Shown: positions 42,273 to 51,034 of the stretch, piece by piece
How the letters are laid out: the number at the start of each line of letters is the position of its first letter
Numbering within the stretch: position 1 is the first letter of the stretch
Position numbers and translations under genes: made by a program
Source of the DNA: JAYREN01 sp963663375
Lineage (GTDB): Bacteria; Acidobacteriota; Holophagae; Holophagales; Holophagaceae
Direction of reading: 5' to 3'
Assembly: GCA_963663375.1 (NCBI GenBank)
Contig: OY760195.1
Location: forward strand, 1,984,001-2,048,000
Length of the DNA stretch: 64,000 nt
The notes under the pieces: generated by a model
What the model was told of the DNA's origin: nothing
The model's database searches: none
The model's input: the letters and a program-made list of their open reading frames with translations, nothing else

Positions 42273-43589
42273 ATGACCGCCCTGATCATCACGGGCATCC
42301 TGCTGCTCTTTTCCGCCTTCTTCGTGCTGGCGGAATTCGCTATCGTCCGCGTGCGGCCCACCCAGCTGGAATCCATCGCCGAGCAGGAGCCCCGCGCCCT
42401 CAAGGCGCTGGAGGTGCAGCGGGACCTCAGCCACCACCTGTCCAGCGTGCTGGTGGGCATCGCCATCTGCACCATCGCCTTCGGCGCCATCGGCGAGGAT
42501 CTGCTGGCCCGCCCCCTGGAGCTCCTGTTCAAGGGGTTGCCCTGGCCCTGGGTCGTGCATCCGTTGGCCTCGGCCATGGCCCTGCTCTTCATGACCACCG
42601 TTCACGTCGTGCTCACGGAGATGGTGCCCCGCTCCTTCGCCATCCGAAATGCTTCCAAGTGGTCCATCCACACGGCTCGCCCCCTGCTGTTCTGGTCCCG
42701 CCTCGTGCATCCCCTCACCTGGAGCCTGGGCTTCCTGAGCCGCATGGTCGAGCGCCTGCTTGGCCTGCCGAACCAGGCCCATGGCCACGACGAGGAACTG
42801 CTCCCCACTGAGGATGAATACCGCCAGATGCTGTCCCGCAGTCAGGCCACCGGCGCCCTGGGGCTGTCCCGGGCCGAGTTGATCGAGAATATTTTCTCGT
42901 TCTCCAAGCGCACGGTGAAGGAAGTGGCCATTCCCCGCAGCGAGGTGGTCTACTTTGACCTCCGCCACGACCTGGCCGCCAACCTCGAGCTGGCGCGCTC
43001 CACGCCCCACACGCGCATTCCCGTGGTGGAAGGCGACCTCGATCATGTGGTGGGGGTCATCCACCTCAAGGAACTGCTCTGGGCCCTCCACGATCAGGGT
43101 CCGCAGCTCGATCTCCGAGCCCTGGCCCGCCCCGCCTTCCTGGTGCCCGAGATGCGGCTGATCCAGGATCTGCTGCTGGATTTCCAGAAACAGAAACAGC
43201 ACTTGGCCCTGGTGGTGAACGAGCACGGCGGCACCGATGGCCTCGTCACCCTGGAGGATGTCCTCGAAGAGCTGGTGGGCGAAATCCAGGATGAATTCGA
43301 TCGCGAGGTCATCAACCTCCGGCGCACCCGGGGCGGCGCCTGGCTCGCCCAGGGCACCGTGACCCTCGAGCAACTGGAAGACCACCTGGACCTGCATCTA
43401 GAAACCGAGGCCGACTCCGTGAGCCTCGGTGGCTTCTTCCAGGAGCGCCTGGGGCGCATCCTCCGGGTGGGAGATGAATTGAAGCTAGAGGGCTGGCGCA
43501 TCCGCGTACTGGAGATGCGCGGCATGGCGCCGGGAAAATTCCTGCTGCGCCCGGTCAGCGGAGACGGCGATTCCGATGCCGAGGCTTGA
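42273..43589 (+). CDS. CNNM/CBS-domain membrane protein (HlyC/CorC family)
   Basis: The 438-aa protein has an N-terminal CNNM (DUF21) membrane domain with three to four helices (~1-150, LLLFSAFFVLAEFAIVRVR and VLTEMVPRSFAIRNA). A CBS pair follows (~205-330, FSFSKRTVKEVAIPRSEVV; NEHGGTDGLVTLEDVLEELVGEI), then a CorC_HlyC transporter-associated domain (~345-430). The family is linked to Mg2+/Co2+ efflux or divalent-ion homeostasis. Its 3' end overlaps the next gene by 14 bp, indicating a tight operon. Confidence 0.9.
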   Translation: MTALIITGILLLFSAFFVLAEFAIVRVRPTQLESIAEQEPRALKALEVQRDLSHHLSSVLVGIAICTIAFGAIGEDLLARPLELLFKGLPWPWVVHPLASAMALLFMTTVHVVLTEMVPRSFAIRNASKWSIHTARPLLFWSRLVHPLTWSLGFLSRMVERLLGLPNQAHGHDEELLPTEDEYRQMLSRSQATGALGLSRAELIENIFSFSKRTVKEVAIPRSEVVYFDLRHDLAANLELARSTPHTRIPVVEGDLDHVVGVIHLKELLWALHDQGPQLDLRALARPAFLVPEMRLIQDLLLDFQKQKQHLALVVNEHGGTDGLVTLEDVLEELVGEIQDEFDREVINLRRTRGGAWLAQGTVTLEQLEDHLDLHLETEADSVSLGGFFQERLGRILRVGDELKLEGWRIRVLEMRGMAPGKFLLRPVSGDGDSDAEA

Positions 43590-44406
43590 CGGCTTCATCC
43601 TCGCCGCGGGCCTGGGCACGCGCATGGGGCCCCTGTCCCTGGTGCTTCCCAAACCCGCCTGGACTCTGCGAGGACGCCCTCTGCTGCTCTGGGGGGCCGA
43701 TAACATGCGCGCGGCGGGTCTGGGCCATCTCGCCTGCAATGCCCACCACCTGCCGGAGCGCCTGACGGAGGCGGCCCAGGGCGAGCTGGAGGTGTGTCCC
43801 GAGCCGCTTCTGCTGGGCAGCGCCGGGGGTCTGCGCCATGCCCTGGGTCGAGCCGCCGATCCCCTGGCGGTGTGGAATGGTGATGCCCTGGCGGAAGTTC
43901 CCTGGGCCGCCTTCCGTGCGGAGCATCTGCGCCGCGGCGCGGAGTTGAGTTGGCTGCTGGTGCCCCACCTGGGCGGTCCCTGGAACTCCGTCTGGCTGGA
44001 TCGCCAGGGCCGCGTTCTGCCCCAGGGCGAGACCGGCGAAGGCCCCTATCACTTCACGGGAGCCGCCTTCTGGAGTGCCACCGCCCTGGCCCAGCTGCCC
44101 GAGGGGCCTTCGGATACCAAGCGGGACCTCCTGCCCCGCCTCCGGCACCACGCGGGCATCGTGGTGGAGCCCTTTCCCTGGCTCGATATCGGTAGTCCCG
44201 ATCACCTCATCGCCGCCGCGGCGGAGATCGCTCCGGCCCAGGAGGGTCGCCTCTCCGGTTGCTACGTCCATCCCACGGCCACTCCCGGCGGTCAACTTCG
44301 GCGCTGTGTCCTCGGCCCCGGAGCCGCGCCTCTGCCCGCCGTGCGTGACGCCGACGCCTTCTGGTTCCAGGACGAGGGGCGGCAGGTGCGTCTGGGATTA
44401 GACTAG
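43576..44406 (+). CDS. murU: Nucleotidyltransferase, MurNAc-1-phosphate uridylyltransferase-like
   Basis: The 276-aa protein has the NTP_transferase start LDGFILAAGLGTRMGPLSLVLPKPAW (nucleotide loop and Lys) and WNGDALAEVPW (metal-binding Asp). The short C-terminus lacks a left-handed helix acyltransferase domain. The closest functional match is MurU, which makes UDP-MurNAc from MurNAc-1-phosphate in peptidoglycan recycling. Its pairing with an AmgK-like kinase four bases downstream is the hallmark of that bypass, although sugar specificity is not proven. It overlaps the CNNM gene by 14 bp. Confidence 0.7.
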   Translation: MPRLDGFILAAGLGTRMGPLSLVLPKPAWTLRGRPLLLWGADNMRAAGLGHLACNAHHLPERLTEAAQGELEVCPEPLLLGSAGGLRHALGRAADPLAVWNGDALAEVPWAAFRAEHLRRGAELSWLLVPHLGGPWNSVWLDRQGRVLPQGETGEGPYHFTGAAFWSATALAQLPEGPSDTKRDLLPRLRHHAGIVVEPFPWLDIGSPDHLIAAAAEIAPAQEGRLSGCYVHPTATPGGQLRRCVLGPGAAPLPAVRDADAFWFQDEGRQVRLGLD

Positions 44407-44410
44407 GGTG

Positions 44411-45400
44411 ATGGAACCCCGTCTGCAGGCCGTGCTCGAACGCTGGGAATGCCGCAATCCCAGGCCCCTGAGCGGCGACGCGGGCGCCCGGCGGTACTTC
44501 CGGGTGGATCATCCCCAGCTGGGCACCGCGCTGGTGGTGATGTATCCGCCGCCGGACCCCGCGAAACCCGACGATCCCTACTACGATTTCCGGGCCCTCC
44601 AGGCCTTCCTTGATCCCGTGGTGCGCGTGGCCACCATCATCCAGTGCGCCGACGAGGAGCGCTGCATGCTCATGGAAGACCTCGGGGATGTCTCCCTGGA
44701 GAAGCGCCTGACCCTCAACCCCGATGAGGAAATGCACTGGGCCGAAGAGGTCGGCGGCCTGCTGGCCACCTGGCTCGGCCTGCTCACCGAGGGCGCCCCC
44801 AGCCGGGCCTTCTTCATGCTGCGCGCCTTCGACCGCGAGAAATTCGACTTCGAATGGGCCTACTGCCGGGATAACTTCTTCCGCGACTTCCTCGACAAGG
44901 AGCCTCCCCGCTGGCTGGAGCGCCTGATGGAAGAGGCCCATGGGGCCCTCGAACCCCGAGCCCGGTTCCTGGCCCACCGGGATTTCCATGTGCGCAATCT
45001 CATGGTCCAGGGGGATCGACTGGTGGTGCTGGATTTCCAGGATGCCCGCCGGGGTGCCGCCACCTACGATCTCGCCTCCGTGCTCTTCGATGGCTACTGG
45101 GACTGGTCCCCAGAAGCAGGCGCCCTCCTCACGGATCAGGTGCGCCAGGAACTGGGCTGGTCCGAGCGCCTGCTCTGGGAAGAGCTCAACCTCAGCGCTC
45201 TGCAGCGCAACTTCAAGGCCCTTGGCACCTTCGGCCACCAGCTGCTGCACAAGAAGAAGGCCTATTTCGCGCCCGCCATCCCGCGCACCCTGCGGCACAT
45301 CCTGGGGCACTTCCAGCGCATGAACCACGGCGAGGGCGTGCTGGCGGTAGAACACTGGCTCAGGCTGTCGGAGAAACGCCTGCTGCGCGGAGAAGAATGA
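44411..45400 (+). CDS. amgK: Aminoglycoside phosphotransferase-fold sugar kinase (AmgK-like)
   Basis: The 329-aa protein has the APH kinase fold: RPLSGDAGARRYFRV (ATP-binding strand), LMEDLGDVSLEKRL (hinge), the catalytic loop FLAHRDFHVRNLMV (Asp) and LDFQDARRGAATYDLASVL (metal Asp). This arrangement is typical of AmgK, the anomeric MurNAc/GlcNAc kinase of peptidoglycan recycling, next to a MurU-like enzyme. ATG 44411 is preferred over the immediately preceding GTG at 44408. The 3' end overlaps the next gene by four bases (ATGA). Confidence 0.72.
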   Translation: MEPRLQAVLERWECRNPRPLSGDAGARRYFRVDHPQLGTALVVMYPPPDPAKPDDPYYDFRALQAFLDPVVRVATIIQCADEERCMLMEDLGDVSLEKRLTLNPDEEMHWAEEVGGLLATWLGLLTEGAPSRAFFMLRAFDREKFDFEWAYCRDNFFRDFLDKEPPRWLERLMEEAHGALEPRARFLAHRDFHVRNLMVQGDRLVVLDFQDARRGAATYDLASVLFDGYWDWSPEAGALLTDQVRQELGWSERLLWEELNLSALQRNFKALGTFGHQLLHKKKAYFAPAIPRTLRHILGHFQRMNHGEGVLAVEHWLRLSEKRLLRGEE

Positions 45401-46041
45401 GGCTCCCGCAATCCTCCTCTCCCAGCTTGCTACGGCGCCTGTTCGACTGGTGCCTGCCCCCGGAGGCGCGGGAAGACCGCCGCTGGATCGGGTGGCTGCT
45501 CTTCGCGGCCGTGGCCCTCGTCGCGCTCTTCCTCCTCTTCTCCCTGGTGCTCCTGATCGTGCTCATCGATTCCACAGCCAGTCAGGGCGTAGACGTCTTC
45601 ACGGACGCCTCCAGCACCTACCGCCAGGGCGTTTCCGTGGCCCGGTGGTGGCTCTTCGGACTCCTGTCCATCGCGCCCCTGTCTCTGTTCCGCCTCTGGT
45701 GGCACTTCGGTCGAAGCGATCGTCCCGCCTCTGCTCACGGCGATCTCAAAGCCGCCCAGACCGGGGATGGCGCCGCCGCCCATCGCCTGGGGCAGCACTA
45801 CCGCCACCGCGACCCCAGTTCGGCCCGGGCCTGGCTGGCCCAGGCCGCCCACGCCGGTGTGCCCGAGGCCATGGTGGACCTGGCCCTGGATCTACGGGAG
45901 GGCCGCGGCGGGCCGAAGGATCTCGTCTCCGCCCAAGGCTGGCTCCTCCGCGCCCGGGCGGCCGGTGCCCCCGGCGCCAAGGAATACCTGGCGGAGGTGG
46001 AAGCCCAACTGGGGGACCGCCACTCGGAGCAGGGATTCTGA
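45397..46041 (+). CDS. Membrane protein with Sel1-like repeats
   Basis: The 214-aa protein has two hydrophobic helices (~32-58, WLLFAAVALVALFLLFSLVLLIVLI; ~84-104, WWLFGLLSIAPLSLFRLWW). A C-terminal SEL1-like helical repeat region (~112-200) follows: LKAAQTGDGAAAHRLGQHY, PSSARAWLAQAAHAGVPEAMVDLALDL and VSAQGWLLRARAAGAPGAK. Sel1 repeats usually mediate protein-protein contacts. It overlaps the AmgK-like gene by ATGA and is the last gene of the unit starting at 40456. Function is unknown, with an envelope role inferred from its neighbours. Confidence 0.75.
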   Translation: MRLPQSSSPSLLRRLFDWCLPPEAREDRRWIGWLLFAAVALVALFLLFSLVLLIVLIDSTASQGVDVFTDASSTYRQGVSVARWWLFGLLSIAPLSLFRLWWHFGRSDRPASAHGDLKAAQTGDGAAAHRLGQHYRHRDPSSARAWLAQAAHAGVPEAMVDLALDLREGRGGPKDLVSAQGWLLRARAAGAPGAKEYLAEVEAQLGDRHSEQGF

Positions 46042-46046
46042 AAGGC

Positions 46047-46607
46047 TCACCCCTTGGGGATCCACTCCACATCGCCCAACTGGGCCACGGCGTTCTCGGC
46101 CCGAGCCAGGGCAAAGAGCCAGTCGCTCAGGCGATTGAGGTAGGTGATGACGATGGGGGGCAACGCCTCGAGCTCCGCCAGGGCCACGGCCTTGCGCTCG
46201 GTGCGGCGGCAGAGGGTCCGCGCCCAGTGGGCATAGGCCGAGGCCGGGCAGCCGCCCGGCAGCACGAAGTTCTGCATGGGCGGCGCCAGGGCGCTGAGAC
46301 GGTCGATATCCGCCTCCATGGCGGCGATCTCCCAGGTCGGCCGGGTCATCTTGGTGCCGAGCCTCGATACCTGGTCCTCCGGAGTGGCCAGCACCGCGCC
46401 GATCACGAAGAGATCCTGCTGGATCTCCACCAGCCGCGCCTGGGCCCCGGCTTCCTCCGAGACATGCAGGCGCAGCACCCCGATCACACTGTTCAGCTCA
46501 TCCAGGGTGCCGTAGGCATCCAGGCGAACATGGCTCTTGGGTACCCGCCTCCCCCCGAAGAGGGCCGTGGTTCCTTCATCTCCGGTGCGTGTATAGAGGC
46601 GGCTCAT
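46047..46607 (-). CDS. Cob(I)alamin adenosyltransferase, PduO type
   Basis: The 186-aa protein matches the PduO/MMAB family: N-terminal RLYTRTGDEGTTALFGGRRVPK (ATP-binding), RLDAYGTLDELNSVIG, and the C-terminal CRRTERKAVALAELE and LNRLSDWLFALAR. It transfers adenosyl from ATP to cob(I)alamin, giving adenosylcobalamin, the cofactor of IcmF at 25017. It converges with the Sel1 gene (five-bp gap). Confidence 0.95.
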   Translation of the reverse strand: MSRLYTRTGDEGTTALFGGRRVPKSHVRLDAYGTLDELNSVIGVLRLHVSEEAGAQARLVEIQQDLFVIGAVLATPEDQVSRLGTKMTRPTWEIAAMEADIDRLSALAPPMQNFVLPGGCPASAYAHWARTLCRRTERKAVALAELEALPPIVITYLNRLSDWLFALARAENAVAQLGDVEWIPKG

Positions 46608-46671
46608 GGTCCCTCGGGTAGAAATGGGTGGTTCGCCCTGTCCCGGTTCGGGTGCAGGCCTTCCACCAGTG

Positions 46672-47061
46672 TCAGAGGGTGCGAGGGATCTGGGAAGTGT
46701 GGTGATGTAGGATCGGATTGGGCCGGGCCAGATCCACGAGGAAGCTGAAGCGGGCCTCGAAACTGAGCAGTTCCCCTTCCACCGCGAAGCGCCAGCAGTA
46801 GATGCCGCACAGCGAATGCAGGGAAGCCCCCAGGCCCTGTACGGCCAGGGTCTTCTCGTGCAGGGCGATGCTGAGATCCTCCCGGTGGACCAGGTTCTCG
46901 AAGTACTCCCGCCGCTTCTGCGGCCCGTTGAGCAGACGGTTCGAGAAGGTGGGAATGAGGATCGCCTGCTCGTCGTAGAGGGCCAGGATGCCCTCGATGT
47001 CTCCCTCGTTGACCCGGGACAACCACACCTTCAGCAGATCCTCCGGAGCCTTGAATAGCAT
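46672..47061 (-). CDS. SnoaL/DUF4440-like NTF2-fold protein
   Basis: The 129-aa product (APEDLLKVWLSRVNEGDIEGILALYDEQAILIPTFSNRLLNGP) has the NTF2-like cone fold typical of SgcJ/EcaC and ketosteroid-isomerase relatives. Strand pairs follow in IYCWRFAVEGELLSFEARFSFL. No catalytic residues can be named, and many members are ligand-binding. ATG 47061 follows GGGGTGAAG. An upstream in-frame extension to 47157 has no homology character. Confidence 0.7.
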   Translation of the reverse strand: MLFKAPEDLLKVWLSRVNEGDIEGILALYDEQAILIPTFSNRLLNGPQKRREYFENLVHREDLSIALHEKTLAVQGLGASLHSLCGIYCWRFAVEGELLSFEARFSFLVDLARPNPILHHHTSQIPRTL

Positions 47062-47175
47062 CTTCACCCCCCATAGATCCCGGTGAGCAGCTGCGCTCAC
47101 AGGTCTTGGGATAGGTTGATCCTGGCCCTGCTTCCGTTCCGAATTTCTTCCATACAAGCTGGCTAGGAGCGAACC

Positions 47176-47811
47176 TCAGGCCCCGCCCCTGGCGCGACTC
47201 CAGGCGCTCGCGTCCCGCTTCCATTCCGTCAGGGAGGCCCTGTCATCGCCCTGGAGGATGCCCTTGGTCTCGGCGCGGGCGGCCAATTCCTCGAAGGTCG
47301 CCAGCACCCGCAGCGCCACCTTGGCCTCCTGGAAGGCCCGCTCGGCTGCGGGCAGGCCGTAGCTGAAGAGGGCCAGGATCTCGAGCACCTCGGCGCCTTC
47401 GGCCCGCAGGCCCTCCACGCATTTGAGGCTCGAACCGCCGGTGGAAATCAGATCCTCCAGCAGCACCACTCGATGGCTCCCAGTGCTCGGTCCCTCGACT
47501 TGGCGCCCCATGCCGTGCTTCTTGGGCTCGGGGCGCACGTAGGACATGGGCAGGCTCAGGCGATCCGCCACGAGGGCGGCCCAGGGGATGCCCGCGGTGC
47601 TCGTGCCCGCGATGAGCGTTGGCTTGAGTTCCGCGGCCCGGGCGGCCAGGGTGTCCGCGATTTCTCCCCGCAGAGCTGGAACCCCCAGCAGTTGCCGGTT
47701 GTCGCAGTAGATGGGCGCCTTCATGCCGCTGGCCCAGGTGAAGGGTTCCCGGGGTGAGAGGCGCACCGCGCCAGTTTCGAGGAGTCCTGACGCGAGATCG
47801 AGTGGAATCAC
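47176..47811 (-). CDS. pyrE: Orotate phosphoribosyltransferase
   Basis: The 211-aa protein has the type I PRTase motif VVLLEDLISTGGSSLKCVEGL (PRPP loop) and FTWASGMKAPIYCDNRQL at the start, both PyrE-specific, with the catalytic loop Lys segment RPEPKKHGMGRQVEG. It makes orotidine 5'-monophosphate in pyrimidine synthesis. It uses a GTG start at 47811 that overlaps the cysteine synthase stop by four bases, so the two are translationally coupled. Confidence 0.95.
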   Translation of the reverse strand: MIPLDLASGLLETGAVRLSPREPFTWASGMKAPIYCDNRQLLGVPALRGEIADTLAARAAELKPTLIAGTSTAGIPWAALVADRLSLPMSYVRPEPKKHGMGRQVEGPSTGSHRVVLLEDLISTGGSSLKCVEGLRAEGAEVLEILALFSYGLPAAERAFQEAKVALRVLATFEELAARAETKGILQGDDRASLTEWKRDASAWSRARGGA

Positions 47812-48749
47812 GGAAGCTCCTGACTGATATCGGCCACGGGGAACTTACTCAAGTAGCGTTCTGCGCCATCGCAGAGCAGCGTCACCACGCGGCTTCCGGC
47901 GGGAAGCGTGCGGGCCAGCCGCTCTGCCGCCCAGGCGTTGCAGCCGCTGGAGCCACCCACCAGGCAGCCCTCGGTGGCGATGAGGCGCCGTGCCGTAGCG
48001 AGGCTGTCCTCATCCGTCACATCCAGGATGTGATCCGCCAAGGAAAGATCCAACACGGCGGGCACGGAGGTACTGCCGATGCCCTCGATCTTCCACTCGC
48101 GCACTTCCTTGTCGCCGTAGCAGGAACCTTGGGGCTGCACGCACCAGGCCACCAGCTTGGGATTGTGTTCCTTGAGTCGCTTGACGATCCCCGTGAAGGA
48201 ACCGCCGCTGCCCGCCGCGATGGCGATGCCGTCCACCCGGCCTTCCATCTGCTTCCAGATCTCTTCGGCGGTGGTCTCCGCATGGGTGCCCGGATTGTCC
48301 CAGTTGTCGTACTGGCGGCTGAGCCAGGCGTTGGGGATCGTCTTCGCGAGTTCCTCCGTGCGCGCCACGGCGCCTTCCATGCCGCCTTCCTTCGGGAGTA
48401 CCACCAGCTCGGCGCCCAGGGCCTTCACCAGCTGCATCTTTTCTTGGCTGTACTTCGTGGTCATCACGATGATGCAGCGGTAGCCCAGGGCCTTGCAGGC
48501 TAGGGCTAGGCCGAGGCCCGTATTGCCCGCCGTGGCCTCGATCACCGTGGAGACGCCGGGGATGAGCTCGCCTCGCGCCTCCGCTGCCCGCAGCATGCCC
48601 ACGCCGATGCGGTCCTTGATGCTGCCGCCGGGGTTCAGGTATTCGAGCTTGCCGAAGAGCGCCAGCTCAGGCGCGAACCGCCGCAGCCGCAGCATCGGCG
48701 TATTGCCGACCAGCTCCAGGATGGAATCGATCACAGCGGGTAGAGGCAT
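47808..48749 (-). CDS. Cysteine synthase family PLP enzyme (CysK/CysM)
   Basis: The 313-aa fold type II PLP enzyme has Lys45 in NPGGSIKDRIG, the substrate loop EATAGNTGLGLALA and the PLP-phosphate loop AAGSGGSFTGI. It makes cysteine from O-acetylserine (or phosphoserine) and sulfide; CysK and CysM cannot be separated safely by eye. It precedes pyrE with a four-base overlap. The start is ATG 48749. Confidence 0.9.
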   Translation of the reverse strand: MPLPAVIDSILELVGNTPMLRLRRFAPELALFGKLEYLNPGGSIKDRIGVGMLRAAEARGELIPGVSTVIEATAGNTGLGLALACKALGYRCIIVMTTKYSQEKMQLVKALGAELVVLPKEGGMEGAVARTEELAKTIPNAWLSRQYDNWDNPGTHAETTAEEIWKQMEGRVDGIAIAAGSGGSFTGIVKRLKEHNPKLVAWCVQPQGSCYGDKEVREWKIEGIGSTSVPAVLDLSLADHILDVTDEDSLATARRLIATEGCLVGGSSGCNAWAAERLARTLPAGSRVVTLLCDGAERYLSKFPVADISQELP

Positions 48750-49035
48750 CGGCGCTCCGGACCCTCCATTCTAGCGGAGCTGGAGGGCCCACACGACACG
48801 AAACACCAGCATTCACGCGGGTTTGGGAATTCCATCCACCCCGACACCCGGACTGCAGCTGTTAGACGCACCAATTGGTCTGTGGGCTGGCCAATCAAGA
48901 TTGAAATCCCAATCCGCCATTGGACGAGCTCGACAGGGCCACCGTTCAAAAAAATAGCCATGGATATATGGCAACCCGGTAGATTGCGCCGAAACACTCT
49001 GGCAACATACTGTTAATAATTCCCGAGGTTCAGCT
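48750..49035. promoter_or_regulatory. AT-rich intergenic region with putative promoter for the lipoprotein gene
   Basis: This 286-bp gap is noticeably more AT-rich than the rest of the window. A candidate sigma-70 promoter TTGCGC (48984-48989) - 18 bp - TACTGT (49008-49013) is followed by TTAATAATT before the start at 49036. No operator repeat was seen. The same region could also hold the promoter for the minus-strand cysteine synthase, starting at 48749. Confidence 0.35.
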
Positions 49036-50964
49036 ATGTGGAATTTCCGCCAATGGATTGGTCTGGCAATCGCCACGATGATGATCCACTGCGGTGGCGG
49101 GGGCAGTTCCCCAGCCCCGACACCTGCGCCCACCCCCGTTCCAAGCCATTTCAAGGCCCAGGCCGACGCAGTCGACTTCAACAAGTTCTACCTGTCGTGG
49201 GATCAGGCCCCGAGCAATTCCGGGTTTGAGCTGGAAGGCGCCATCGAAAGTCAACCTTTCGCCAAGCTCCATGCAGGCATGCTTCCGCCTGATGTAATTG
49301 GCATAACTATCACCGCAGACGACGCGATGCCGGAATTGATCACCTTCCACTTTCGCCTTCGCAGAATTGTAAATAACCAACCATCGGATTGGGCCAGCCT
49401 GGACTTCCTACGCTCAGTTCGCACTCCAAGCACCCTGAACGTAAAATTCGACATCGAACGAGAGGCTGTGAATCTTGCCTGGACTCACCAGAGCATTGTC
49501 GCGGACACGGTCGTCATCGAGCGCAGTCTCATTCCCGAGGATTCGAACAACTACAGCGTGATTGCGACTCTTCCTATCTCGAATGCCACCTTTGAAGACC
49601 CAAGCCTGACAGAAGCCCAAACGGGGAGTTACCGAGTCCGATTGATCTCTGGGAAAACGTCATCCCTCCCTTCAGTCACTTCTCAAGTCAGTTTCTCTGT
49701 CCGGGCACCCGATTCGTTCAAGGCAAACGCCAGAAATGGCATTGCAAACCTGGTGTGGAGAAATCGCAGCCAGAAGGCCACTGAAATCCACATCATGAAA
49801 AACAACCAAACCTTCGCGATTCTGGCCCCGGGTGAGACCACGTTCCAGGATGCCAACCTTGGCTCTGACTTCACAACCTATGCCGTGAAAGCGGTTCTTC
49901 CCGGTCGCAGTGAGGCCATAACCCCGCAGAGGTTCCTGGCTCCACCTCCCCCAGCGGGGCCACTGAATCTTGTTGCCGGATCTCTCCCCTCTTTCAACCG
50001 CGCGGGCGCGCCTGCAAGGGATGGGACAGGCACGTGGTGGCTACCAACCCTGGCAACAAATACCAGTAGAGATGCAACTCTGGTCTCCGATCCCGCGATG
50101 CCAGGGGCCGCTTATCCCGAACCCCTCCCACTCCCTCCTGCGATTTACATTGATGCATCAGGCCGTCCTCACATCATTCGTAAGTTTGAGCAGCGTGTGA
50201 CTTCACCTTTCTCGGAATCCTATTTCCATGGCTGGCGTGATGGAACTGCCTGGAAGGAAGAACTCTTGGGCGAAGGCCCGACCATGACCAATCTGGTCTT
50301 CGCCTCCGCACCGGATGGAACCCTTCACATGGTCTGGCAGGCACCAACCCCCAGTTCTCCAAACGAGAAAACCCATGCCGTCCGCACATCCACGGAACTG
50401 ATCAAACGGGCACTTCCCGAGTGGGATGGGTTTTCATATCCCAGTGCCATCCTCGCCCAAAGCCCCAGTGTGTTCACAGGCATTCTCGATGGGCCTTCCC
50501 TTCTCGAAAAGGGTTTGGACGGGAGCTGGAATTCCCAAAAATTACCCGCTGCCGGACCCGGCTCTTGGAGCGGATCGACCTCAATGGCTTTCGACGCTCA
50601 AGGCCGACTGCATTGCGCCTTTTTAAGGCGTCGTCCAGACAACCACTACGATCTTGTCTACCAGTATCGGAGAAACGATGGCGGTTGGAGTGAACCCGAA
50701 ATCCTAGGCGTTGCGCTATGGAGTTATGACCAAGTACAGCTGGATGTGGACCCAAATTCCGAACGTCTCATCTGTGTCGCCAATCTCGAATCGGGCCTTT
50801 CCACGTTCGTGAAGACTTCCGCTGAATGGGTACTGCAGCCCCTTCCGGGAATCACTTCCAGATTCGCGCAGACGGGCTTCCTGAATGACGGCCGGTGGTG
50901 GATTGCCTTCGAGGGGGCTCATTCCTCGCAATGGTCATATTACGAGGAACCCAAAAACCCCTAA
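49036..50964 (+). CDS. Large exported lipoprotein-like protein with fibronectin-III-like domains
   Basis: The 642-aa product starts with a membrane leader and lipobox-like IHC (Cys19), then GGGGSSPAP and a Pro-rich linker (APTPAPTPVP). Two to three beta-sandwich units follow (for example VDFNKFYLSWDQAPSNSGFEL, EAVNLAWTHQSI, GIANLVWRNRSQ), then a ~330-residue region with repeated strand motifs (DASGRPHIIRKFEQ, APDGTLHMVWQ, DAQGRLHCAFLRR). That last part suggests a beta-propeller. GAGG lies before ATG 49036. Base composition is lower in GC than neighbouring genes, suggesting recent acquisition. Function is unknown. Confidence 0.75.
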   Translation: MWNFRQWIGLAIATMMIHCGGGGSSPAPTPAPTPVPSHFKAQADAVDFNKFYLSWDQAPSNSGFELEGAIESQPFAKLHAGMLPPDVIGITITADDAMPELITFHFRLRRIVNNQPSDWASLDFLRSVRTPSTLNVKFDIEREAVNLAWTHQSIVADTVVIERSLIPEDSNNYSVIATLPISNATFEDPSLTEAQTGSYRVRLISGKTSSLPSVTSQVSFSVRAPDSFKANARNGIANLVWRNRSQKATEIHIMKNNQTFAILAPGETTFQDANLGSDFTTYAVKAVLPGRSEAITPQRFLAPPPPAGPLNLVAGSLPSFNRAGAPARDGTGTWWLPTLATNTSRDATLVSDPAMPGAAYPEPLPLPPAIYIDASGRPHIIRKFEQRVTSPFSESYFHGWRDGTAWKEELLGEGPTMTNLVFASAPDGTLHMVWQAPTPSSPNEKTHAVRTSTELIKRALPEWDGFSYPSAILAQSPSVFTGILDGPSLLEKGLDGSWNSQKLPAAGPGSWSGSTSMAFDAQGRLHCAFLRRRPDNHYDLVYQYRRNDGGWSEPEILGVALWSYDQVQLDVDPNSERLICVANLESGLSTFVKTSAEWVLQPLPGITSRFAQTGFLNDGRWWIAFEGAHSSQWSYYEEPKNP

Positions 50965-51034
50965 CCCTGGCCAGTTTATAAGGCCCAAATGCCAGCCCTG
51001 CCGAGGGTTCACGCTCACAGGGTGTCCTCGGGGC

